DNA of 64,000 nt, taken from the NCBI GenBank assembly GCA_002343985.1, contig DDTB01000016.1, positions 1-64,000 on the forward strand, given 5' to 3'. Source of the stretch: Chitinophagaceae bacterium UBA2375. Its GTDB lineage: Bacteria; Bacteroidota; Bacteroidia; Chitinophagales; Chitinophagaceae. Position numbers and translations under genes: made by a program. The notes beneath the pieces are model-generated. The model was not told the DNA's origin. It saw only the letters and a program-made list of their open reading frames with translations, and searched no databases. Shown here in pieces: positions 44,195 through 52,543 of this stretch; positions within the stretch are counted from its first letter, which is position 1, and every line of letters begins with the position of its first letter.

Positions 44195-45703
44195 TTATTT
44201 TTTTGGTTGCATCAGGATGGTTTGAAGTGATTTGCCGGAAAGCATGGTATTTGTTTGCATGTCATGTACGGAGACATGCACCGGTATGTCTTTGTCGCCG
44301 GGATTAAAGAGAATGACGGCAATTGATCCATCGGGGTTTTGCGCGGCTGTCATGCTGATATTCGGGTCGGGGTTATCAAACCCAATCCGCACGGCGCCCG
44401 GACGGATGTATTTGCTGAAATGCGCCATGGTATAGTAAAGCGGCGTGAAATAAATTTCGTCGGCTTCAGGGTCAACAATAACGGGGGCAACGCACCAGTT
44501 CTTAAACCAGTTAGGCCCACCTTGTTTATCGAGCACCATGTTCCAGTCGACCCAGCCATCCACATAATGATTCAGGCACCCAATAATATCATTCGCATAC
44601 CTGAACACAGGTGTATATTTTGGGTGCAGGTGTTTTTCCTTTTCTGAAGCCCAATCCCAGCCCCAGTCGGTGGCTTCCGCTTTCCAGTACCAGGCATCAT
44701 CTTTCCATTTGGGTACTTCCGCGTCTACGCATGCTTCGGTGTTGATGAGGTGTTTGCCCGGTGCGAGTTTGTGTGTATGATCCAGTGAAGCGGGGAAGTA
44801 ATCATAGGTGCTGGCATACCAATGCACCGCCATGCCGCCCAGGTATGACGAGGCTTTGGGGTCACCGAGCAGGATGTTGGCCCAGCGTTCCAGTTCTTCG
44901 CCCCTGTTTTGGTCATATCCCAGGATCACGATGTCTGATAGGCCTTCGGCATGCAATTTGGGGCCGAGGTAGTCGCGCACGAAGTCGCGCATTTCTTCAG
45001 GCGTGAAGTGCATGCTTTCCCAGTTATTGCTGTTGCCCAGGGGCTCGTTTTCAACGGTAATGCCCCAGATGGGTATGCCTTGTGCGCGGTATGCTTTGAT
45101 GTATTTAGAGAAGTAGAGCGCCCATGTATCGCGGTATTCAGGCAACAGTTTACCGCCGCGCCAATCGTTATTGTCTTTCATCCAGGGTGGCGCCGTCCAT
45201 GGGGAAGCAATAATCTTGAAGCCGTCCACTGATGTTTTCATGGCATCCTGTATCATAGGGATGAGGTCGTTTGCATCTGCGTCTATGCTAAACTGTTGTA
45301 ATGATTTATCGCCGGGTGTCATCGCATACGCGTACTGGCTAAGGGAAAAATCGCAGGAATTGATATGTGTCCGGGTTAAGGAATAGTTGGCGCCTTCCCG
45401 GCTGAAATATGCGTTTACAATTTTTTCCCTGTTTGGTTTGCTCAGCCTGTTGAGCAGGTGGGCCGAGGCTTCGGTGAAAGAGCCGCCAAAACCGGTGATG
45501 GCCTGGAAGCGTTTTTCGGGCAAAATGTTTATTTGGCGTGCCCCCGGAATTTTTACGCCCGGTTGCAGGGTTTGCATGTTCCTGCCGGCGGCCGATGTTT
45601 CCACGATCTGCACGGTGGATTGTGCCTGAGTTGTGTTGTTGATCAACATACAAAATGGTATGATGGCGGTTGCCGTTAGCCGGTGTATCATGCTTGTCTT
45701 CAT
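44195..45703 (-). CDS. Secreted GH30 glycosidase, likely beta-1,6-glucanase
   Basis: The 502-residue protein has a signal peptide (cut near TTQAQS), the GH30 TIM barrel and the side beta-domain. Catalytic residues are E220 in GITVENEPLGN (acid/base) and E323 in LINTEACVD (nucleophile). GH30 subfamilies 1 and 3 act on glucosyl or beta-1,6-glucan bonds, and the company of GH16 and GH17 enzymes makes a beta-1,6-glucan side-chain or backbone target plausible. The start codon overlaps the stop of the phosphorylase gene by four bases (ATGA). Confidence 0.88.
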   Translation of the reverse strand: MKTSMIHRLTATAIIPFCMLINNTTQAQSTVQIVETSAAGRNMQTLQPGVKIPGARQINILPEKRFQAITGFGGSFTEASAHLLNRLSKPNREKIVNAYFSREGANYSLTRTHINSCDFSLSQYAYAMTPGDKSLQQFSIDADANDLIPMIQDAMKTSVDGFKIIASPWTAPPWMKDNNDWRGGKLLPEYRDTWALYFSKYIKAYRAQGIPIWGITVENEPLGNSNNWESMHFTPEEMRDFVRDYLGPKLHAEGLSDIVILGYDQNRGEELERWANILLGDPKASSYLGGMAVHWYASTYDYFPASLDHTHKLAPGKHLINTEACVDAEVPKWKDDAWYWKAEATDWGWDWASEKEKHLHPKYTPVFRYANDIIGCLNHYVDGWVDWNMVLDKQGGPNWFKNWCVAPVIVDPEADEIYFTPLYYTMAHFSKYIRPGAVRIGFDNPDPNISMTAAQNPDGSIAVILFNPGDKDIPVHVSVHDMQTNTMLSGKSLQTILMQPKK

Positions 45704-48700
45704 TCGTTTGTGATAGATGTGGATGGATGAATGAATACCCTGATGATGCTGATTTCGCCCCTTCGCTCAAACACGGAAGCGCTTTGTACAGGCGGCAATT
45801 CCCTTCCTTCAAAGCTTTCCGTATTGCCAATGGAATATTCAACAATGATGGATTCATGATTGCTCCAATCATATATCACAGGAACCTGGCAGATGCTGAA
45901 CATGAGTTGGCCGCCTTGTAAGCGGACTTGCTGCCATTTCCCGGATACATCCACATAAGAAACTGTTTCATCGTTTTTTATGCATTCATCTTTTTGCAAC
46001 AGGAATGGGTCAAATCGGAGCTTTCCCTCATGGATTTGGATACCCAATTCGCCATAGCGGCAGATGATGTCTTCTTTCACCTGTCCAGTCATGCCCGGTT
46101 GCTGCGCGCCTTTGTGTAAGGGCGTATGGGAGTATGGGTCTGAAGGAAATGCGCCATACAGGGCCGGTGATTTATGTAAGCCGATACCTTCCTGGATCTC
46201 ATAGTAGTGGGCGATCAATTGTCGCATTGTGTCCTTGTCGGCCCCTTCATGCACTGCACGCATGCAGGTTTCCTGCACGGCAAGCAGGAGCTTCGACACC
46301 ATGTGCCAGTAAATGGAACCCAGGCCTTCATAAGCAAAGAAAGTGCCTGACCGGCCGGTGAATTCTTTATGGTTGAATACTTCTTCAAACAAGCCGAGCA
46401 GAAAACTTTTTTCATTTTTGACCAAGTCCCGGTAGGGCCCTCCCAGGTTTTCCAGGGCGACTTCCAGGTCTGCTGCATTCCGGAAATTACCGTTGAACCG
46501 CATAGTGCCATGCGTATCTTTTTCCATTATCACACGATTGCCATCTGCCAGCAGTTTTGAAACTAACGGTGACGATTGTACGCTTTCAACGCTGAATGTA
46601 TTTTTCTGCAGGAACCCGGGCAGTTCTTTATTGGGATAGAGCAGGTAGCTGTATTGGTCCGGACGGAACAAGCTGCTTTTTTTCAGCGCATCGAGCACAT
46701 GCAGGCTTTCTGATGCCGACAGGTAGCCGGAGCTGAGAACAGCCACTTGTCCTTCCAGCATTTCAGGCAAATGGCTGACCCCGGCTTCCTGGCCATGAAT
46801 GGATAATAAGTTATAGGTATGGTATAAGCCATCCGTTCTTTTGTTGGCATTAATGGCTTGTTCAAGGAAACTGAGGGCGTCCCGGAAAAATATTTGCAGT
46901 TCATCGGTGTTGATGATGCTTGTTTGTCCGCTAAAACTGTTTGTATAAATACCCTCGCGGTAATCGCTTGCGGCTTGCCCCAGGAGGTCGAGCATCTCTT
47001 TCCGGGTGCAATTGGACAAGCCTTTTTCCAGGGCGGGTTTGTATTTCTGGAAAGCCGATGCAATGTGGCCCAGGCAATGTTTCAGTTCGGCGGATAATGC
47101 AATGGATTTGCCTGCGTGCGATTCCCAGATAGGATTGAAGAAAGTCAGGAACCTGCGCAGGTAGTATAGCGTCACCATCGATAGGCCATTGCCCACCAGC
47201 GCGTTGTTCGCGTCATTCCATTCGGGGCGTTGCGTGTTCATCCAGATGCCGGCACCGGGCACAAAATTTGAGAGTTTGGCTAATACAGTTGCCAGGATTT
47301 TTTCGGTGAAAGATACTTCGTGGATTTTGCCTGTGGCATTGAGGAGCAATGCGGCATCAGCACCCAATGATTTTTTCCGTTCCAGGATTTTCTTTTCCTG
47401 CAGGTGATCGAAGAGGATGCTGTCTTTAGGGTTTTTCAATATTTCCCGGTAGGGCTTTATCCGGTATGGTACATGCGCATATACAAAGCCGGATTGTGTG
47501 AGCATCTTGCTCATAGTCTGCGGGCGGTACGCTTGTAAAAATTCCAGGAATTTGAGCAGGTAAATGATTTGATGATCGCCCCAGTAGCCGATGTACGACC
47601 AGGGGTTATCGGCTTCAATGGTTTCCCAGTCAAAGCCATCCTTGGTTACGCGGTAAGGGTTGTACCCGTCAAATGTTGACGCGTTCAGGAATTTATATAT
47701 CATTCCTTCAATAAACGCGGGATAGGCATAAGAGAGGGCTTCCCAGTTTTGAAAGATATCGCGCCAGTTGCCCTGGTAATCTAAAATCTTTGAACCATCT
47801 GTTTCGTTGCGGGTGTTGATGGAAAACTGGTTCCAGGGCCTGCTTGGGTCGCCGTGGCGCCTGCTGAACGTCAGGGGCAGGTATTCTTTACTTAACCTGA
47901 TGAACGAAGGATCGGATGCTCTTTGGATGATGGTTTCTAATTCGAATAAGGAAAAATTTTCGGGTAACCCTTCAAGAACCGGTTTTGCATTCGTGTATAC
48001 TTCAGCGTTAGCCTGTCGGAGGTATGCTGTAAAATCCCATTTTTCGATCCTGTATTGATCGTCGAATATGCCGCCCCTCATAATATTGAAGAGTACATTC
48101 GCGAAATGGCGGCTGTTTTTGAGCCTGTCGGCGCTTTGTTGCAACCCGTCGGCCGCGGCCACTCTTTTAATTAATTGATCGGTGCCTTTTTGAATATCTG
48201 CGAGGATATCTTTTTGCAGGTTTCTGTTGGCTTTTATTTCATCCATGAGCCGGATGATTGCGGGCTGGCTTTGGTTGACATTCGCGATGACCAGCCACTC
48301 TTTTGTGCCGGCTGCTTCCAATACAAAATCGCTCTGTATCAAGTAGGCCCCTTTTTCGCCTTTCACATCCATTTCTTCACGTACCGGCGACCCCTTCCTG
48401 TATGCCTGTAATTGCCTGTTCGATAAAAGATAAACGGGGTTGGGCAATCCCATACTCCATGCTATGTTCGCTTTTAAAGCTTCACTGGGCTCTGCTTTGT
48501 CCACTATAATCGCGCTGAGGGCGTATAATCCCAGGCCAGCCTCTTTCTGCAGTTCACTGCGTTTATACGCGTCCGTTAGGTTGCTGACTTTTTGTTGCAG
48601 GTCTTGCCCAACGCCATAAGGTAATATATTCTGCAGCCCGTCGATAATGCTGATTTTTTGGGGCTTACCGGAGAGGTTGCTGATGGATGCTTTCCGCACG

Positions 48701-49158
48701 AACCCATATGTATCGCTGCTGTTCCATTGATACCGGAAGCGCAGTCCCGCCGCCGGATATATTTCTTCAAACAGGATGGCATTACCCCATCGGCTTTTAT
48801 ACAGGTTGCGTTCCGTTTTGCAGGACGCTTCGCTGCGGATAGAGAATGGTTCCCAGGTAATGGTATTTTCTCCATCCTGTATCCGGATGATGGTTTTAGG
48901 CCCTGTATGCTCGGCGGAATCAATGAGTTTGTCATCGGTATCGTAAGGGAACAATGCATAATCAGGATTTTGCCGGCCAGCCGTGATGCCGCCATTGCTG
49001 GCCTGGAACAGCCAGTGGTTCGAATCGCTCACCATACTTATGAGGAACGGCCGCATGGAATCTGCATGGGGAATTTTATAATACCATTCTCCCTGTATTT
49101 CCACTTCAATAAGCTGGTTTGACGGTTGAGTCGCCGGTTTGATGGCAGTAGTTGACAC
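45700..49158 (-). CDS. Large beta-glucan phosphorylase-like protein (GH94 clan, GH149/GH161-like)
   Basis: The 1152-residue protein has no signal peptide. Its N-terminal beta-sandwich part (about 20-340) and alpha/alpha-barrel (about 430-900) resemble GH94-clan phosphorylases. The stretch RPEWNDANN (D649) matches the WND signature with the catalytic acid of cellobiose phosphorylase. GNWRDIFQNWEALSYAYP and NPYRVTKDGFDWE are other conserved-looking blocks. Length and context fit beta-1,3-oligoglucan phosphorylases (GH149, or GH161), which release glucose 1-phosphate. The start is GTG. It is translationally coupled to the GH30 gene. Family choice is from memory of length, motif and neighbours. 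Confidence 0.65.
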   Translation of the reverse strand: MSTTAIKPATQPSNQLIEVEIQGEWYYKIPHADSMRPFLISMVSDSNHWLFQASNGGITAGRQNPDYALFPYDTDDKLIDSAEHTGPKTIIRIQDGENTITWEPFSIRSEASCKTERNLYKSRWGNAILFEEIYPAAGLRFRYQWNSSDTYGFVRKASISNLSGKPQKISIIDGLQNILPYGVGQDLQQKVSNLTDAYKRSELQKEAGLGLYALSAIIVDKAEPSEALKANIAWSMGLPNPVYLLSNRQLQAYRKGSPVREEMDVKGEKGAYLIQSDFVLEAAGTKEWLVIANVNQSQPAIIRLMDEIKANRNLQKDILADIQKGTDQLIKRVAAADGLQQSADRLKNSRHFANVLFNIMRGGIFDDQYRIEKWDFTAYLRQANAEVYTNAKPVLEGLPENFSLFELETIIQRASDPSFIRLSKEYLPLTFSRRHGDPSRPWNQFSINTRNETDGSKILDYQGNWRDIFQNWEALSYAYPAFIEGMIYKFLNASTFDGYNPYRVTKDGFDWETIEADNPWSYIGYWGDHQIIYLLKFLEFLQAYRPQTMSKMLTQSGFVYAHVPYRIKPYREILKNPKDSILFDHLQEKKILERKKSLGADAALLLNATGKIHEVSFTEKILATVLAKLSNFVPGAGIWMNTQRPEWNDANNALVGNGLSMVTLYYLRRFLTFFNPIWESHAGKSIALSAELKHCLGHIASAFQKYKPALEKGLSNCTRKEMLDLLGQAASDYREGIYTNSFSGQTSIINTDELQIFFRDALSFLEQAINANKRTDGLYHTYNLLSIHGQEAGVSHLPEMLEGQVAVLSSGYLSASESLHVLDALKKSSLFRPDQYSYLLYPNKELPGFLQKNTFSVESVQSSPLVSKLLADGNRVIMEKDTHGTMRFNGNFRNAADLEVALENLGGPYRDLVKNEKSFLLGLFEEVFNHKEFTGRSGTFFAYEGLGSIYWHMVSKLLLAVQETCMRAVHEGADKDTMRQLIAHYYEIQEGIGLHKSPALYGAFPSDPYSHTPLHKGAQQPGMTGQVKEDIICRYGELGIQIHEGKLRFDPFLLQKDECIKNDETVSYVDVSGKWQQVRLQGGQLMFSICQVPVIYDWSNHESIIVEYSIGNTESFEGRELPPVQSASVFERRGEISIIRVFIHPSTSITNE

Positions 49159-49279
49159 GGTGCAGTTGATTTACTGATCAAAAATTCAGGCATAACCCGG
49201 CAGGGCAAGTGATTGAAATCTTCTTTGCCCCGCCAGTATTGCAACTGATTAAAGCCCTTGTTTGATTTTAGCTACAGGC

Positions 49280-50128
49280 TTAGCGTTGCCTGTACACTTT
49301 TACGTAATCCACAATCATGGATTGAGGGAACGGCGTACCTGTTGTGGGGAAGCCTACGAAGTTTCCGCCCACAGCTACATTCAGGATGATGAAGAATGGC
49401 TGGTTGTATACCCATTCTCCGGGAACAGATTCCGGAGTGATGCGCTGATAAAGAAAATCATCCACATAGAAATCAATAAAATCAGTACCCCATTCTACAG
49501 CATAAATATGGAAGCCTGTATCGAATCGGCCATTGGTCAGCGCGTATGATTTTGTAATGGCATTGCCACCGGAATATCCCGGGCCATGTATGCTTCCATG
49601 TGTGATGGAAGGCTGCTGGCCCCTTTGCTCCATGATATCAATTTCCCCGCATTGCGGCCAAGACACGGTATTGAAATTAGCGCCAAGCATCCAGAATGCA
49701 GGCCAGATGCCCGGGCCGGTTGGTGTTTTGATCCTGGCTTCAAATCGCCCGTAAGCCTGGTCGAATAAACCCTGGGTTTTGATACGCGCGGAAGTGAAAC
49801 CCGAGCCCGCGAAGGATTCACTCCTTGCGGTGATAACGAGGTTGCCGTTTCCATCCTGCGATACATTCGAAGGGCGGTCAGTATAATATTGCAGTTCGCT
49901 GTTGCCCCAGCCATTCGAACCTGTTCCAATATCGAATGACCATTTTGTGGCATCCGGTGATGATCCCGCTACGCCATCAAATTCATCGCTCCAGGTGAGT
50001 TCCCATGTCCGGGCGGGAAGTGTTTGCATGGCATCGCGTGAGCAGCCCTGGAAAAAGGAAGCAGTTACGATGGCTAATCCGCCGGCTAAGAGCCGGAAAC
50101 TTTTTTTATTAAAATATATGGCTCGCAT
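49280..50128 (-). CDS. GH16 laminarinase-like lipoprotein
   Basis: The 282-residue protein has a lipobox (FFQGC, C29) and a single GH16 jelly-roll domain. The catalytic site GEIDIMEQRG gives E162 (nucleophile), D164 and E167 (acid/base), the form seen in endo-beta-1,3-glucanases. WPAFWMLG and the C-terminal DYVKVY are further hallmarks. It should cut laminarin-like beta-1,3-glucan at the cell surface or in the periplasm. It lies 45 bp behind the multi-module lipoprotein gene and 121 bp before the phosphorylase gene, a gap with an unexplained hairpin. Confidence 0.93.
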   Translation of the reverse strand: MRAIYFNKKSFRLLAGGLAIVTASFFQGCSRDAMQTLPARTWELTWSDEFDGVAGSSPDATKWSFDIGTGSNGWGNSELQYYTDRPSNVSQDGNGNLVITARSESFAGSGFTSARIKTQGLFDQAYGRFEARIKTPTGPGIWPAFWMLGANFNTVSWPQCGEIDIMEQRGQQPSITHGSIHGPGYSGGNAITKSYALTNGRFDTGFHIYAVEWGTDFIDFYVDDFLYQRITPESVPGEWVYNQPFFIILNVAVGGNFVGFPTTGTPFPQSMIVDYVKVYRQR

Positions 50129-50173
50129 AGTTTTCTTTTTTTGATAAGTAATAGTCTTTAACCCTGTACATGC

Positions 50174-52507
50174 CTACCTGAACAGAATATTGTCGAGGTA
50201 GATGGTCCCATTTCCTTCGAACTTCAACTGGAATACATTGTTCAGTGCAACAGGCGCGAAAGCCGACAATGGTATGTCGATGCTGTTCCATCCGCTTGAA
50301 GTGGGCACATTTAATGTAAACGGTGTTTCTACCGGGCCAGGACTGATCAGGAATATGCGCAAGCTGGTTGAGTTGGCGCTATAATAATCGAGGTGGAGGA
50401 AAGTTTTTCCAGACACATCCTGGTTGCTGCCGAATTGCAAGCCCTGGTAATTCAAGCCGGTGTACACCAATGTATTGTTACCGCCAATAGCTGTTTGCGT
50501 AACCACAGTGGCTTGTCCCCAGTTTGGATTCAGGTCGGAACCTGGCACATTCGTGTAGCTGTCGCTGAATATGGAAATCACGTCACCTGCAGGGTAACCG
50601 GGAACGGGCGCCGCTACAGACGGAGTGATGGGCAAACGCCAGAAATAAATATTATCAAGGTAGATATCACTATTACCTCCACCATCAAACTTAAACTGGA
50701 TCACATTGCTCAGGTCAACCGGTGCGAATGCTGATAGCGGGATGTCCACTGAATTCCATCCGGATGTAGGCACCGTTAAGGTGAACGGCGTTTCCACAGG
50801 GCCGGGGCTGATCAGGAACACGCGAAGCGTGGAAGCATTTGTCGTGTAGTAATCGAGGTGCAGGTAATTATAGCCCGACACATTCTGGCTGCTGCCTAAT
50901 TGTACGCCCTGGTAATTGAAATTCGCGTATTGCAATGTGTTGTTTCCGGCGATAGGCACTTGTGTAACCACCGTGCTTTGTCCCCAGTTCGGGAAGAAAT
51001 CGGTGCCGGGTACATTGGTATAGCTGTCACTGAAAACAGACAGCACATTGGCTGCGTTGGCAGATGGCGCGGGCGCTGCTGTAGCCGGCGTTACCGGGTT
51101 GCGATAAAAATAAATATTATCTACATATACATTTGGCAGGCTGCCAGACAGCACCAGTTGCGCAAGGTTCGCGGTTGATGCCAGGCCTGTAAAACTTGAC
51201 AAAGGCACATCAATACTGACCCAGTTGTTTGATACCAGCGTTGGACTAGTGACGGTGATTTCATGTTGCGAATCATCGCCGCCGCCAAACACTCCGTTCG
51301 CGCCGAAATCGACCAGCAATATTTTGAAATTGTTGGGCAGGTTGGTTGCATCCGGTGTCCATAAATCCATGTGGAAGAAACGCATCGCGCTCGCGTTCAC
51401 CGGTGGTGTTTTGAATTCAATACCCACGAAGTTGAGGTTGCGGTAACGGATGACATCATTGCCGGCCACTTGAATGAAGAACTCTTCCGCGGTTGAAAAC
51501 TGCCAGCGAGTGTTCCAGGTATCAACAGGCACATTGCTGTACGCGTTGCTGTATAATGATACAACATTTGATGGGTCCTGAGTGGGATTGGGAGCCGCAG
51601 ATGTAGGCCCGACGGGCGTTCCGGTAGACGTGATCTGTAATGATCCGATGGCTTCTTCCCCGGCCAATATGGCTTTCACGGTGGCAGTGCCCGCATCGTT
51701 CACCTGTACAAGCCCGGTTTCATTCACGCTTGCCACGCCGGTATTGCTGCTGGTAAATGTGAAGTAATGAGGTGACACACCCACTGTTTGGTTGACACCC
51801 GAAGGCAGGTTTACCCTGGTTTCCAATCCGTCAACCTGGATCCTGTCTCCCGTTTCTGCATTGCCGATCACACGGTCTTGTCCATTGAAAATAACGCCGG
51901 TGACAGTGCCTAAGTCAGGCACTTGCTCAAAGCGCACTTCATCAATCCAGATAGTGTAACCCCTTCCGTTTTCCGGGCCTGCGGAATAATAGAACAAACC
52001 TTTTTCATTGGTCAGTTTCGCCGGGTCCGGAATGGGGATATATACTTTTTTCCAGTTGCTGTTGACCGGGGTGTTTTGCAGGCTCACGAGGAATTTATTT
52101 TCTCCGAGGTCGTTGCCTAAGCCCATCACGCCAATGGTTGCGGGCTGTGAAGCTTTAATGTAAAAGCTGATGGCATTGAAGCCACTGAGGTTGCGGCCGG
52201 TGCGGCTGTAGAAAACGCCGCCTGCATAAGAGCCTTGCGGACTGTTAGCATCGGGCACTTCAAAGCGCATGGATGCGGCAGTTCCCGCATAGCTTACCTG
52301 GTTGTCTACCTGGAAGGCACGCACATCCGAGCCACCGAATGCGGCATAAGCGAGGTCGCTGGTGAAATCATCAATGAACACTTCTGCCGTTGCCGGTAAA
52401 TCGGGCGCGACGAGGCCATCAATATCCCTGCGGCAGCCCAGGCTTGTTAGGATAAGCGTAGCCGTTAGCAGAAAGAACCACTGGGTTTTTGTGATTATTT
52501 TTTTCAT
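50174..52507 (-). CDS. Multi-module surface lipoprotein, probable glycan-binding
   Basis: The 777-residue lipoprotein (C25 in TSLGCRRD) carries in order: a beta-sandwich of CBM-like type (41-195), a Big2-type Ig-like domain (201-295), and three related modules (305-470, 476-625, 631-777). Each module ends in a strand such as IYLDNIYF. Modules two and three are almost the same, sharing FSDSYTNVPG, PNWGQ, NYQG, LHLDYY and FLISPGPVETPFTL. No catalytic motif is seen. The place between an enzyme-barrel fusion and GH16 laminarinase indicates a beta-glucan-binding SusE/F- or SGBP-like role. I start at 52507, which gives a proper lipoprotein signal. Confidence 0.8.
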   Translation of the reverse strand: MKKIITKTQWFFLLTATLILTSLGCRRDIDGLVAPDLPATAEVFIDDFTSDLAYAAFGGSDVRAFQVDNQVSYAGTAASMRFEVPDANSPQGSYAGGVFYSRTGRNLSGFNAISFYIKASQPATIGVMGLGNDLGENKFLVSLQNTPVNSNWKKVYIPIPDPAKLTNEKGLFYYSAGPENGRGYTIWIDEVRFEQVPDLGTVTGVIFNGQDRVIGNAETGDRIQVDGLETRVNLPSGVNQTVGVSPHYFTFTSSNTGVASVNETGLVQVNDAGTATVKAILAGEEAIGSLQITSTGTPVGPTSAAPNPTQDPSNVVSLYSNAYSNVPVDTWNTRWQFSTAEEFFIQVAGNDVIRYRNLNFVGIEFKTPPVNASAMRFFHMDLWTPDATNLPNNFKILLVDFGANGVFGGGDDSQHEITVTSPTLVSNNWVSIDVPLSSFTGLASTANLAQLVLSGSLPNVYVDNIYFYRNPVTPATAAPAPSANAANVLSVFSDSYTNVPGTDFFPNWGQSTVVTQVPIAGNNTLQYANFNYQGVQLGSSQNVSGYNYLHLDYYTTNASTLRVFLISPGPVETPFTLTVPTSGWNSVDIPLSAFAPVDLSNVIQFKFDGGGNSDIYLDNIYFWRLPITPSVAAPVPGYPAGDVISIFSDSYTNVPGSDLNPNWGQATVVTQTAIGGNNTLVYTGLNYQGLQFGSNQDVSGKTFLHLDYYSANSTSLRIFLISPGPVETPFTLNVPTSSGWNSIDIPLSAFAPVALNNVFQLKFEGNGTIYLDNILFR
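50177..51082 (-). repeat. Tandem duplicated module in the surface lipoprotein
   Basis: Two coding repeats of about 450 bp lie side by side, at 50633-51082 and 50177-50617. The encoded modules (476-625 and 631-777) share long identical blocks. A third, more divergent copy lies at residues 305-470. The two late copies look like a recent duplication. Confidence 0.8.
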
Positions 52508-52543
52508 AAACAACTCTTTATTAGTTAAAGCAATCGTGAGCAA

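Noticed and set aside
50177..51082. Repeats considered as CRISPR or phage-type repeats
   Set aside because: They are about 450 bp long, in frame and encode protein modules.
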